Positions 7,840 through 16,189 are shown, numbered from the stretch's first letter. The stretch is 46,166 nt of DNA from Aurantibacter sp034110465 (GCA_034110465.1 JAWUZD010000005.1:1-46166), one strand, 5' to 3'. Numbers and translations: made by a program. The notes: generated by a model not told the origin, from the sequence alone.

Positions 7840-9150
7840 ATGGGAACATTTATTATTGAAGGTGGACACCAATTAAAAGGTGAAATCCAGCCACAAGGAG
7901 CAAAAAATGAAGCATTACAAATTTTATGTGCAGTATTGTTAACTCCAGAAAAAGTGACTATTAACAATATTCCAGATATTATTGATATTAATAAGCTTAT
8001 TACACTTTTAGGAAATTTAGGTGTTAAAGTAGAACGTTTAAGTGATTCTTCATATACATTTCAAGCAGACGAGATTAATCTAGATTATATGCAATCTGCC
8101 GACTTTAAAAAAGAAGGTAGCGGATTACGAGGTTCTATTATGATGGTAGGACCATTATTATCACGATTTGGAAAAGGATATATTCCTAAGCCTGGAGGCG
8201 ATAAAATTGGAAGACGACGTTTAGATACGCATTTTGAAGGCTTTATTAAATTAGGTGCTAAGTTTAGATACAACAGAGAAGATTATTTTTATGGTGTTGA
8301 AGCAGATGAATTAGTTGGAACAGATATGCTTTTAGATGAAGCTTCTGTTACAGGTACTGCAAATATTGTAATGGCTGCTGTTTTAGCAACTGGAACAACA
8401 ACTATTTATAATGCCGCTTGCGAACCATACTTACAACAGTTATGTAAGATGTTAAATCGTATGGGTGCAAAAATTTCTGGTGTTGGTTCTAATCTTTTAA
8501 CCATTGAAGGTGTTGATTCTCTTGGAGGAACAGAACACACAATGCTTCCAGATATGATTGAAATTGGAAGTTGGATTGGTTTAGCGGCTATGACAAAAAG
8601 TGAATTGACGATTAAAAACGTAAGTTGGGACGATTTAGGTCAGATTCCAGATGTGTTTAGAAAAATAGGAATTACTTTAGAACGTAGAGGTGACGATATT
8701 TATATTCCACAACATAAAGATGGATACGAAATTCAGAATTATATTGATGGTTCTATTCTTACTATTGCCGATGCGCCTTGGCCTGGATTTACGCCAGACT
8801 TGCTAAGTATTATTTTAGTAGTAGCAACACAAGCTAGAGGAGAAGTTTTAGTACATCAAAAAATGTTTGAAAGCCGTTTATTCTTTGTTGATAAAATTAT
8901 AGATATGGGCGCAAAAATTATTCTTTGCGATCCACACAGAGCAACTATTATTGGTCACGATTTTAAATCTCAGTTAAAAGCAACAACCATGGTTTCTCCA
9001 GATATTAGAGCAGGAATTTCGTTATTAATTGCTGCATTAAGCGCAAAAGGAACCTCTAAAATTCATAATATTGAACAAATAGATAGAGGTTATCAATATA
9101 TTGTAGAACGTTTACAGAAAATTGGAGCTAAAATTACAAGAGTAGAGTAG
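7840..9150 (+). CDS. murA: UDP-N-acetylglucosamine 1-carboxyvinyltransferase, Asp-type active site
   Basis: A 436-aa EPSP-synthase-fold enzyme that transfers enolpyruvate from PEP to UDP-GlcNAc, the first committed step of peptidoglycan synthesis. It starts with IEGGHQLKGEIQPQGAKNEA, including the KNEA substrate motif. The catalytic loop reads PGGDKIGRRRLDTH, so the position of E. coli Cys115 is Asp121. This Cys-to-Asp exchange is known to keep activity and to prevent covalent attack by fosfomycin. A convergent terminator follows. Probably co-transcribed with the DUF4290 gene. Confidence 0.96.
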   Translation: MGTFIIEGGHQLKGEIQPQGAKNEALQILCAVLLTPEKVTINNIPDIIDINKLITLLGNLGVKVERLSDSSYTFQADEINLDYMQSADFKKEGSGLRGSIMMVGPLLSRFGKGYIPKPGGDKIGRRRLDTHFEGFIKLGAKFRYNREDYFYGVEADELVGTDMLLDEASVTGTANIVMAAVLATGTTTIYNAACEPYLQQLCKMLNRMGAKISGVGSNLLTIEGVDSLGGTEHTMLPDMIEIGSWIGLAAMTKSELTIKNVSWDDLGQIPDVFRKIGITLERRGDDIYIPQHKDGYEIQNYIDGSILTIADAPWPGFTPDLLSIILVVATQARGEVLVHQKMFESRLFFVDKIIDMGAKIILCDPHRATIIGHDFKSQLKATTMVSPDIRAGISLLIAALSAKGTSKIHNIEQIDRGYQYIVERLQKIGAKITRVE

Positions 9151-9180
9151 TACTGTTGTAAAATTGTTATTAGAACGAAA

Positions 9181-9210
9181 ACGTCAAACTATTAAGTTTG
9201 GCGTTTTTGT
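9181..9210. terminator. Bidirectional terminator between murA and the photolyase gene
   Basis: ACGTCAAACT (9181-9190) pairs with AGTTTGGCGT (9195-9204) with one G-T pair and a 4-nt loop. A T-tract follows on the plus strand and an A-rich stretch precedes it. It separates the convergent genes murA (+) and the island's last gene (-). Confidence 0.75.
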
Positions 9211-9230
9211 TTTTATTAAAATTAATACAA

Positions 9231-10535
9231 TTAACTCACGGCTGCTTTGTAAACTAGTAAGCAGCGTTCTCTGGCTTCTTTATGGTCTACAATAGGTTTT
9301 GGATAGATAAATTCTTGATAATCTGGAACCCATTTACGTAAGTATTTGTGTTCTTTATCAAATTTTTCGATTTGTGTGGTAGGATTAAAAATTCTAAAAT
9401 AAGGCGACGCATCTACACCAGAACCAGCAACCCATTGCCAATTTCCAACGTTACTAGACATATCGTAATCGTGTAATTTTTCAGCAAAATACGCTTCGCC
9501 CCAACGCCAATCTATTAGTAAATGTTTACATAAAAAACTGCCCACTAGCATTCTAACGCGATTGTGCATAAATCCTGTAGCGTTTAGTTGTCTCATTCCT
9601 GCATCTACTAAAGGATAACCTGTTTTACCTTCGCACCAAGCTTTAAATTCGGTTTCGTTGTTTCGCCATTCAATTCTATCATACTTCGACTTAAAAGCAT
9701 CTTTGTGTGTATGTGGAAAGTGCCAAAGAATTTGCATAAAAAACTCACGCCAAATTAACTCTTGCCAAAATATTTCGTTTTTTTCAGCTATAGCTTTTTT
9801 TACCATTTTACGAATACTAACCGTTCCAAAACGTAAATGTGGACCTAATTTAGAGGTGCTATCTAATGCTGGGAAATTTCTGGTGTCTTCGTAAGTTTGA
9901 ATTAATTTTGATGTTACTTTATAGGTTTCAATTGGCTGTTTAGATTTCTCAAAACCCATTTGTTCTAATGAAACGTTTGGAGAATCCTTCAACTCAATTA
10001 AATTATTAAAAAGAGGTTCCGTTTTAAATTCATCTAACAAAGTACCTTTAAAACGCGCTTTCCATTGTTTCATGTAAGGCGTGTAAACCATATAAGGCTT
10101 GCCATCTTTTTTAGTGATATCATCTCGCTCATTAATCACTTGATCTTTAAATGTCTTAAAACTGATGCTGTTTTTTTCTAATAAAGTCGCTATTTCTTTA
10201 TCACGAGATAATGCGTAGGGTTCATAATCGTGATTGGTGTAAACCGAATCTATAGTATAGGTTTCTATGAGTTGCTTGTATATAGTTTCCGGCTTTCCGT
10301 AATATAAAGAAATGCTGCTATTATGATGTTGTTCTAACGTTTTTCTAAGATTTTGAAGCGTTTCAAATATAAAAGTAACTCTAGCGTCGTCTTTATGAAG
10401 TTTATCTAAAATTTCAGAATCAAATATAAAAATAGGAATGACTTTTTTGTGAGAAGATAAAGCTTCAAATAAAGCGGCATTATCATCTAATCGTAAATCG
10501 CGTCTAAACCAAAAAATAGTAATTGCTTCTCTCAT
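9231..10535 (-). CDS. phrB: Deoxyribodipyrimidine photolyase (class I CPD type)
   Basis: A 434-aa FAD enzyme that repairs cyclobutane pyrimidine dimers with blue light. The N-terminal antenna domain begins TIFWFRRDLRLDDNAALFEAL. The FAD-binding helical domain spans about 200-430 and includes KLGPHLRFGTVSIRKM, WRWGEAYFAEKLHDYDMSSN and GNWQWVAGSGVDASPYFRIF, followed by the class I stretch NPTTQIEKFD and YLRKWVP. Last gene of the minus-strand island, 46 nt after the SRPBCC gene. Assignment to repair rather than signalling rests on close similarity to class I enzymes. Confidence 0.93.
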   Translation of the reverse strand: MREAITIFWFRRDLRLDDNAALFEALSSHKKVIPIFIFDSEILDKLHKDDARVTFIFETLQNLRKTLEQHHNSSISLYYGKPETIYKQLIETYTIDSVYTNHDYEPYALSRDKEIATLLEKNSISFKTFKDQVINERDDITKKDGKPYMVYTPYMKQWKARFKGTLLDEFKTEPLFNNLIELKDSPNVSLEQMGFEKSKQPIETYKVTSKLIQTYEDTRNFPALDSTSKLGPHLRFGTVSIRKMVKKAIAEKNEIFWQELIWREFFMQILWHFPHTHKDAFKSKYDRIEWRNNETEFKAWCEGKTGYPLVDAGMRQLNATGFMHNRVRMLVGSFLCKHLLIDWRWGEAYFAEKLHDYDMSSNVGNWQWVAGSGVDASPYFRIFNPTTQIEKFDKEHKYLRKWVPDYQEFIYPKPIVDHKEARERCLLVYKAAVS

Positions 10536-10580
10536 AAATGTTTACTTTTTCATTTTAAAAAAGGTGGAAATCTCATCATC

Positions 10581-11048
10581 TTAATCTTTATATTTACCAA
10601 AAAGTTCTTCTAACTTTTTAGTTCTGTAATCAAAAATTTCATTTAATTTTGGTTTTACTAAAAAAGGTTGTACCATTTGACCTAAAATCCCCATAGGAAC
10701 TTTATAATCTATAATATCTTCCATTTCTACGCCACCATCAATTTCTTTAATAAAGTGTTTGTGATGCCACAAAGCATATGGTCCAAAGCGTTGTTCGTCT
10801 ACAAAATATTCGCCTTCTTTTACGTGTGTAATTTCTGTTACCCATTTTGTTTTTATACCCAAAATTGGTGTTACAATATATTGAATAATTTGTCCTGCAA
10901 ACATTGGTTTTTCAGCTCCAGAAAGAATATCAAAACTCATATAGTCTGGTGTAATTGTTTTTAAATTTTTAGGACTCGATAAAAACTCCCAAGCTTGTTG
11001 TTTTGTAATTGGTAAATTTTGTTTTTGATGAAATGTGTAAATCTTCAT
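10581..11048 (-). CDS. SRPBCC (START/COQ10-like) family protein
   Basis: A 155-aa helix-grip protein: TKQQAWEFLSSPKNLKTITP at the N-terminus, then strands with IIQYIVTPILGIKTKWVTEI and a long C-terminal helix FDYRTKKLEELFGKY. The WxFLSSPxNLxxITP start is typical of a subgroup often encoded beside photolyase and SDR genes in many bacteria; its ligand is unknown. Position between tspO and the photolyase supports a role in the light-stress set. Confidence 0.82.
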   Translation of the reverse strand: MKIYTFHQKQNLPITKQQAWEFLSSPKNLKTITPDYMSFDILSGAEKPMFAGQIIQYIVTPILGIKTKWVTEITHVKEGEYFVDEQRFGPYALWHHKHFIKEIDGGVEMEDIIDYKVPMGILGQMVQPFLVKPKLNEIFDYRTKKLEELFGKYKD

Positions 11049-11068
11049 AAGTTTTGAATGCTAAAAAA

Positions 11069-11530
11069 TTAATTATTTAATAAAATATATGCGTTCAAAG
11101 ATGTGGCAATAATTGACCAAATCATATAGGGTAATAATAAAAAACGAATTGTATTAACTTCTTTTTTAGTCTTAAAGAATAAATAATAAATTACTGCTGT
11201 TAAGGCAATAATATTTATTAACCCTAGTAAAATTAAATGCTGACTAAAAAATATAAAATTCCACATTATGTTTAAAAACACTTGTAACGTAAATGCTATT
11301 TTAATGTGTTTAGAAACGGTTCCATTAAACAAATAGGCTAAATAAATAGAGAAACAAATCATTATTGTTGTCCACGCAGCACCAAATACCCAACCTGGTG
11401 GCGTCCAAGGTGCTTGATTTAAATTAAGATACCAAGCTGTTTGCGGTCCATTTTCCATAAGTAAACTTCCAATAGCTAGGCTTCCTAAATTTATAGCTAG
11501 AAATACGAAGAATAGTTTCAGTTTTTTCAT
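11069..11530 (-). CDS. tspO: TspO/MBR family membrane protein
   Basis: A 153-aa five-helix membrane protein. Characteristic residues are WYLNLNQAPWTPPGWVFGAA (helix 1-2 loop, tryptophan-rich) and NIMWNFIFFSQHLILLG. TspO proteins bind porphyrins and other tetrapyrroles and, in some bacteria, act in photo-oxidative stress responses. Its start overlaps the stop of the glutathione peroxidase gene by 4 nt, showing co-translation. Confidence 0.93.
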   Translation of the reverse strand: MKKLKLFFVFLAINLGSLAIGSLLMENGPQTAWYLNLNQAPWTPPGWVFGAAWTTIMICFSIYLAYLFNGTVSKHIKIAFTLQVFLNIMWNFIFFSQHLILLGLINIIALTAVIYYLFFKTKKEVNTIRFLLLPYMIWSIIATSLNAYILLNN

Positions 11531-12063
11531 TTGAAATGTCTTGAGATTTTCGAACTTTTAGGCGAAGTTGTAGAGTAGTAGTAATCTATTAATTGTCCTT
11601 CTGGACTAACAAGATATTTTTGAAAATTCCATTTAACAGTAGAGCTTTTTACACCATTTTTATTAGCATCAGTTAGCCATTTGTATATTGGATGCTGATT
11701 TGAACCTTTAACATCTACTTTTTCTGAAATTGTAAAATCTACACCATAATTAACAGCACAAAATTCAGATATCTCTGAAGCATCTCCAGGTTCTTGTTTT
11801 CCAAACTGATTACAAGGAACGCCAATAATTTCTAATTTATCTTTATGTGTTGTGTATAATTCTTGTAATTCTTTATATTGAGGTGTAAAACCACATTTTG
11901 AAGCCACATTTACAAAAAGTATAAACTTTCCTTTATAGTTATCTAAATCTAAAGGTTTTCCTTGTAATGTATTAATTTTAATATTGTAAATTGATGTTGG
12001 CTTAGATCTGTTTTTACTCACTTTAGAATTAAAAGTGGCAAAAAAAGCTTTGAATGGATTCAT
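11527..12063 (-). CDS. Glutathione peroxidase family (thiol peroxidase, Cys type)
   Basis: A 178-aa thioredoxin-fold peroxidase. The peroxidatic residue is Cys57 in VNVASKCGFTPQYKELQ. The catalytic Gln (GVPCNQFGKQEPG) and Trp/Asn (VKWNFQKYLV) are present, so the tetrad is complete. There is no selenocysteine. Bacteroidota make bacillithiol rather than glutathione, so the reductant is more likely thioredoxin. The N-terminal about 25 residues are basic, without a clear signal peptide. Detoxifies peroxides; fits a photo-oxidative stress operon. Confidence 0.92.
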   Translation of the reverse strand: MNPFKAFFATFNSKVSKNRSKPTSIYNIKINTLQGKPLDLDNYKGKFILFVNVASKCGFTPQYKELQELYTTHKDKLEIIGVPCNQFGKQEPGDASEISEFCAVNYGVDFTISEKVDVKGSNQHPIYKWLTDANKNGVKSSTVKWNFQKYLVSPEGQLIDYYYSTTSPKSSKISRHFK

Positions 12064-12067
12064 ATAT

Positions 12068-12751
12068 TTAAATTTTAAAGCTTACAATACCACAGTCCAT
12101 TTGGAATATTTGACCAGACATTGAAGCTGCTTTATCCGAGATTAAAAATGCTGCCATTTCTGCAACTTCTTCTGGAGCTAAATATTTTTTAAGTGGATGA
12201 CGTTCTTTCATATTTTCCACCATTTTTTCGTTTCGTAATAACTTTGAAGCTAATTCCGTATCTGTAACAGTTGGAGCAATAGCATTAACTCTAATTGTTG
12301 GTGCAAATTCTGCCCCAAGTGATTTTGTTAATCCTTCAACAGCACTTTTAGAAGCAGCAACACTTGCGTGAAAAGGCATCCCTAATTTTGCTGCAACAGT
12401 ACTAAATAATAAAATAGAAGGCTTATTTCCGTTTTTTAGAACGTCTAAGTAATGTTGAATAACTTTAACTGCTCCAATTACATTTATATTAAAATCGTTT
12501 GTAAAATCTTCTATTTTTAATCTTTTTAAAGGTTTAAGATTAATACTTCCAGGACAATATATAATACTATCTAATTGTTCAATATCTGGTAATTGGTCTT
12601 CTAAAACATTTAATCCAAAATGACTTACGTTTTGGTGTTTGAAGTCTGGTTCTGTGCGGCTTATGTTAATTATTTTGTGTGTTGGAGCTAATTTTTTAAG
12701 TATAGAATTCCCTATACCTTTACTACCGCCAACGATAAGTAAGGTTTTCAT
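12068..12751 (-). CDS. Short-chain dehydrogenase/reductase with degenerate catalytic residues
   Basis: A 227-aa Rossmann protein with a clear NAD(P) site, LLIVGGSKGIGNSILKKL. The fold is complete, but the catalytic positions differ. Where FabG-type SDRs have Ser...Tyr-x3-Lys, this protein reads FSTVAAKLGMPFHASVAASK, giving Thr, Val and Lys. The Tyr is therefore missing. I recall the same pattern in relatives next to photolyase genes, so it looks like a subfamily trait and not a mutation. May bind a nucleotide without classical redox chemistry. It lies in the middle of the folE to phr operon. Confidence 0.85.
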   Translation of the reverse strand: MKTLLIVGGSKGIGNSILKKLAPTHKIINISRTEPDFKHQNVSHFGLNVLEDQLPDIEQLDSIIYCPGSINLKPLKRLKIEDFTNDFNINVIGAVKVIQHYLDVLKNGNKPSILLFSTVAAKLGMPFHASVAASKSAVEGLTKSLGAEFAPTIRVNAIAPTVTDTELASKLLRNEKMVENMKERHPLKKYLAPEEVAEMAAFLISDKAASMSGQIFQMDCGIVSFKI

Positions 12752-12807
12752 AACAATAATTTTAGTTAAAGTATGTTCGGCTTAAAGCCTAAAATAAAGA
12801 TTAATGT

Positions 12808-13044
12808 TTAAGACTTATCAGGTCTTCCTTTTAATCGTTTTTCGATCTTCTGTTTGATAACCGTTAAACGTTTCATTAAGTCCATTAATTCTGGTTTTTG
12901 TGACTCTTTATAAAGAGCATTAATTCCTAAAATTAATTCTTTAGCTTCTCTTGATGCTAAAATCCTATCGCTTGTTGTTTTGAAAGTATGTCTTCTGTTT
13001 TCAAATTCGTCTGCGTGTTCTAATATGTCGATTTTTTTAGCCAT
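12808..13044 (-). CDS. Conserved hypothetical protein (78 aa)
   Basis: I do not recognise a named family. It is a small, highly charged, cytosolic, helix-rich protein: MAKKIDILEHADEFENRRHT, then TSDRILASREAKELILGINA and a basic C-terminal helix LTVIKQKIEKRLKGRPDKS. Its start codon touches the folE stop (1-nt overlap), so it is translationally coupled to folE and belongs to the light-stress operon. Confidence 0.75.
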   Translation of the reverse strand: MAKKIDILEHADEFENRRHTFKTTSDRILASREAKELILGINALYKESQKPELMDLMKRLTVIKQKIEKRLKGRPDKS

Positions 13045-13727
13045 TAAAGATAATTTTGTAATTCTACAATTTTAGAAGCATTATTAAACGCGCCTCCATA
13101 ATACGTTGTTACTGTTGAAGATGTATCGTCTTTTACTCCACGAGAAGAAACACATAAGTGCTTAGCGTCTATAACAACAGCTATGTCTTCTGTTTGTAAA
13201 ATTGCTTTTAAATCTTCAGCAATTTGGTTAGTTAAACGTTCTTGTACTTGCGGACGTTTAGCGTAATATTGTACAATTCTATTTATTTTTGATAAACCAA
13301 TAACTTTTCCAGAGGAAATATAAGCTATGTGAGCTTTACCAATAATGGGCACAAAATGATGTTCGCAATTAGAATAAAACGTAATGTTTTTTTCCACAAG
13401 CATCTGATTGTAATTGTATTTATTGTCAAATAAAGCAATTTTTGGCTTATTTCTAGGGTTTAAACCAGAAAATATTTCATCAATGTACATTTTAGCCACT
13501 CTTTTTGGTGTGCCTTTTAGTGAATCGTCTGTTAAATCCAATCCAATTACATTCATTATTTCTTCAAATAAAACTGCAATTTTTTCTTTTTTTACTTCAT
13601 CTGAAACTTCAAAAGCATTTGCTTTTAAAGGTGTCTGCAAACCAGTATAAAGATGATCATCCCCAATTTCGTCTACATTGAAATCTTTAAGACTGGTATC
13701 GTTTACCAATGTTTGTTTGTTTTTCAT
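13044..13727 (-). CDS. folE: GTP cyclohydrolase I
   Basis: A 227-aa type I FolE that converts GTP to 7,8-dihydroneopterin triphosphate, the first step of folate (and pterin) synthesis. The zinc and active-site motifs are visible: YSNCEHHFVPIIGKAHIAYI, KVIGLSKINRIVQYYAKRPQ and HLCVSSRGVKDDTSSTVTTY. An N-terminal extension of about 40 residues precedes the catalytic domain. In this context its product is the precursor of 5,10-methenyltetrahydrofolate, a common photolyase/cryptochrome antenna. folE also sits in light-regulated photolyase clusters of other phyla. Confidence 0.96.
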   Translation of the reverse strand: MKNKQTLVNDTSLKDFNVDEIGDDHLYTGLQTPLKANAFEVSDEVKKEKIAVLFEEIMNVIGLDLTDDSLKGTPKRVAKMYIDEIFSGLNPRNKPKIALFDNKYNYNQMLVEKNITFYSNCEHHFVPIIGKAHIAYISSGKVIGLSKINRIVQYYAKRPQVQERLTNQIAEDLKAILQTEDIAVVIDAKHLCVSSRGVKDDTSSTVTTYYGGAFNNASKIVELQNYL

Positions 13728-13781
13728 ATAACTCTTTTTTAATTGCTGTCCTTTAACTTAATAGAGGCAAAGCAGATTTAT

Positions 13782-13804
13782 AAATATCTAACGTTTAGAT
13801 ATTT
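13782..13804. promoter_or_regulatory. Perfect 10-bp inverted repeat upstream of folE
   Basis: AAATATCTAA (782-791 in this kb) and TTAGATATTT (795-804) are perfect inverted arms around CGT. The site covers the last codons and stop of the DUF2805 gene and ends about 55 nt upstream of the folE ATG. It could be an operator, or a hairpin separating the two transcripts; no T-tract follows on the minus strand. Confidence 0.45.
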
Positions 13805-14066
13805 TGTTGTGTGTAATTTGCCTTTGGCGGGTACATTTAAATCTACCATCTTCAAATTCACGTTTTTTACTATGTTTTGTAGCTCTTCCTTGAACTCTTT
13901 TACGCCACATTCTGAAACTATTTGGTTTCATTTCCTTACGCATTAACTCAATAACTTCTTGTTCTTTAATACCAAACTGAAACGTAATAGCATCAAAAGG
14001 AGTCCTGTCTTCCCAAGCCATTTCTATAATTCTATCAGTTTGTTCTATGTTAAAAGATTTATCCAA
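13788..14066 (-). CDS. TIGR03643 / DUF2805 family protein
   Basis: A 92-aa basic protein matching TIGR03643: TDRIIEMAWEDRTPFDAITF, FGIKEQEVIELMRKEMKPNS and FRMWRKRVQGRATKHSKKRE. The middle part looks like a helix-turn-helix, and the C-terminus is Arg/Lys-rich. The family is unstudied but occurs very often next to photolyase, cryptochrome and folE genes, in line with this position. The first codons overlap the end of the upstream gene by 8 nt. Confidence 0.88.
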   Translation of the reverse strand: MDKSFNIEQTDRIIEMAWEDRTPFDAITFQFGIKEQEVIELMRKEMKPNSFRMWRKRVQGRATKHSKKREFEDGRFKCTRQRQITHNKISKR

Positions 14067-14490
14067 CGTTTGTAAAATTATATTGTTTGTCGTAGTCTAT
14101 TTTTATTTCTAACAATCTATCAAAAAAATCTTTATTTTCTTTAAAAGTTTTATTATTTCTAAAATGTACAAATTTTCCATTAGAATGGATACTTGCACCA
14201 TTTATTTTATAAATAACTAACTGATATAGAGGAATTATCCAAGCAAACTTTTTTTGTCCTTTTGTAATATGAATTATAATTCCTTTTGGTCTTAACTCTA
14301 TATTACCATAATTTGTGTCAGCTATTTTATTAATAATAGACGCTAAATTAGGACTAACTTCATCTATAATCATTCGCTTAGATCCTACGCCTTTCATTTT
14401 TATTGATTGTAAAAATGAATACGCTTTGCCAACCTTATCGTTGATTAGATTATTGTTTTCTTTATTATAATGAGTTGTATTTAAGAGCAC
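14059..14490 (-). CDS. Hypothetical protein, first gene of the folE-phr operon
   Basis: No family recognised. 143 aa, soluble, basic, with mixed helix and strand: LINDKVGKAYSFLQSIKMKG, NIELRPKGIIIHITKGQKKF, AWIIPLYQLVIYKINGASIH and FVHFRNNKTFKENKDFFDRL. The start is GTG at 14490, placed about 18 nt after a TATATTTG -7 box; an internal ATG start (Met32) is the alternative. It opens the second transcription unit of the island and has the shared palindrome in its promoter. Confidence 0.7.
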   Translation of the reverse strand: MLLNTTHYNKENNNLINDKVGKAYSFLQSIKMKGVGSKRMIIDEVSPNLASIINKIADTNYGNIELRPKGIIIHITKGQKKFAWIIPLYQLVIYKINGASIHSNGKFVHFRNNKTFKENKDFFDRLLEIKIDYDKQYNFTNVG

Positions 14491-14508
14491 TATTTTTTAT
14501 TTGTTCAT

Positions 14509-14516
14509 CAAATATA
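14509..14516 (-). promoter_or_regulatory. -7 box of the folE-phr operon
   Basis: TATATTTG on the minus strand matches the TAnnTTTG consensus, about 18 nt before the GTG start. There is no TTG at the usual -33 spacing, which is what one expects of a promoter that needs an activator. Confidence 0.6.
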
Positions 14517-14540
14517 CAAAATGACTAAACATTTTAAATT

Positions 14541-14563
14541 AGTGTTAAACAAAATTTAACACT
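14541..14563. promoter_or_regulatory. Operator-like palindrome, copy 1 of the island motif
   Basis: AGTGTTAAA (14541-14549) and TTTAACACT (14555-14563) are perfect 9-bp arms around CAAAA. The inner part TGTTAA-N7-TTAACA (14543-14561) recurs upstream of the TetR gene. The centre (14552) lies 36 bp from the -7 box edge (14516), the same distance as in copy 2. The site would sit just upstream of the -33 region, typical for an activator. Confidence 0.65.
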
Positions 14564-14618
14564 TAATTATATTATTCTATTAAGTTCAATTACTGTGCCT
14601 AACTCTTAATTAGAATAA

Positions 14619-16103
14619 TTAGCCTTTTCTATTGTTTAATGTATGTCTAGATAAAACTTTAAAAGCTTCCTTTTTTACCATTGGTTTTTCTTTGTAGGAC
14701 CAAAGAAACTCACTTGCATATTTACGTGACACTTTTTCGTCTACAATAGGAAATGGATAGTCTTTTCCTAATTCAAAACCTGTTAATTGTTGATCAAAAT
14801 AGCTCATTTTAGATGGTTCGTGTATGTAGGACGCTTCTAGTTGAGCTAATTCTGGAACCCACTTTTTGATAAATATACCTTCTGGATCGTGCTCTATACT
14901 ATTCTTTATGGGATTATAAATACGTAACATATTTATGCCAGTTTCTCCAGCCTGCATCTGTATTTGTGGATAATGTATGCCAGGTTCGAAATCTAAAAAC
15001 ATACGTGCTAGATGATTACTTAAATCTTGCCAAGGTTGCCAAAGGTTGTGAGTAAAAAAAGATACTACTAAAGCGCGCATTCTAAAATTTAAATAACCTG
15101 TTTCTTTTAAACATCGCATACAAGCATCTACCAAAGGAAAACCTGTTTGTCCGTTTTTCCAAGCTTCTTGAAACTCTAAATTTATAGGCTTGTTTAAATC
15201 ATGATAACCTTTATTTACGCTTATAAACTCCATTTGATGTTCCATTTCAAACTTCTGGATAAAATGAGCTTGCCAACGTAATCTTGAGATAAAACCATCT
15301 AAAGGTTTTTTAAATGTTGTGTTTTCCCTTAAATTATAAGCTTTATTTATAACTTCTTTAATAGATAAATTTCCCCAAGCTATGTAGGGAGAGATTCTAC
15401 TACAACTTTTTCTAGCTAATTCAGGTTTACTTATATGACTACTGTATTTTTTATAGCGCTCATTAAAAAAACTAATTAAATATTTTAACCCTGTAGTTCT
15501 TCCCCCTTTTTGAAAATTGGTATCTAATTTTGTTATTAATAATACTGTTTTAAATGACTGTTCTAAACTTTCAATAGTTTTTAAATCTAATAGTTGATTT
15601 GTTTTTGGTTGAAATTGGAATTCTGGTGTATTCATAAAAGTCTCCCAATTTTCAACCCAATATGTTCTGTTTGTTAGACTCCTTTTTATAGCGTTATTTT
15701 CATTTTCTATCCAAGAGATAGAATTGGTTTTACAATATCTTTTAAACCTTAAATCTCTTTTAAAAGTTGATGCTATACCAGTTTCTTGATGTGAATATAT
15801 GTTGGTAATATTAAAAGATTCTATTAATGTTTCTAAAGTTGAATTAATAGTATTGTTAATCACTAAAACTTTAGAGCAATAGGGTAGAAGCTGTCTATTT
15901 AAATCTTCTAAAGATTGTTTTACAAAGTTCCAATGTCTTTTGTCATAATGTAAATCTTCCAAAATAAAATCTTCAAAAAGATATAATAGTAATGTTTTTT
16001 TACCCGATTTTAAAGCGTTAAAAATAGCTTCGTTATCGTGTAAACGTAAATCACGCTTTAGCCAGACTATATTTAGATTTTCTTTAATAATTTTTTCGTG
16101 AAT
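14619..16103 (-). CDS. Photolyase/cryptochrome family protein, subclass unclear, disrupted or non-canonical start
   Basis: Full-length reading gives about 494 aa. The true N-terminus is the antenna domain strand NIVWLKRDLRLHDNEAIFNAL, encoded at about 16020-16080. A truncated reading from a TTG at 15962 would lose it. The FAD domain has GGRTTGLKYLISFFNERY, ISPYIAWGNLSIKEV and TGFPLVDACMRCLKETGYLN, followed by QMQAGETGINMLRIYNPIKN and IFIKKWVPEL. Upstream of the VWLKRD segment there is no ATG, GTG or TTG in frame. The only ATG (16112) is followed by AAA and then TAA. Either initiation is at ATT (16103) or CAA mutated to TAA at codon 3. It is distinct from the CPD, DASH and Fe-S paralogues nearby. 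Confidence 0.8.
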   Translation of the reverse strand: MHEKIIKENLNIVWLKRDLRLHDNEAIFNALKSGKKTLLLYLFEDFILEDLHYDKRHWNFVKQSLEDLNRQLLPYCSKVLVINNTINSTLETLIESFNITNIYSHQETGIASTFKRDLRFKRYCKTNSISWIENENNAIKRSLTNRTYWVENWETFMNTPEFQFQPKTNQLLDLKTIESLEQSFKTVLLITKLDTNFQKGGRTTGLKYLISFFNERYKKYSSHISKPELARKSCSRISPYIAWGNLSIKEVINKAYNLRENTTFKKPLDGFISRLRWQAHFIQKFEMEHQMEFISVNKGYHDLNKPINLEFQEAWKNGQTGFPLVDACMRCLKETGYLNFRMRALVVSFFTHNLWQPWQDLSNHLARMFLDFEPGIHYPQIQMQAGETGINMLRIYNPIKNSIEHDPEGIFIKKWVPELAQLEASYIHEPSKMSYFDQQLTGFELGKDYPFPIVDEKVSRKYASEFLWSYKEKPMVKKEAFKVLSRHTLNNRKG

Positions 16104-16189
16104 TTATTTCATTGACTAGTATCAGCTCTACTTAATCCATCAAGTTTAGTAGAAATTTTGTAATTTTTGTCTAAACTACATACTAAACA

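Noticed and set aside
15962..15962. TTG at 15962 as start of the photolyase-family gene
   Set aside because: It removes the first strand and helix of the antenna domain, which are clearly encoded upstream in the same frame.
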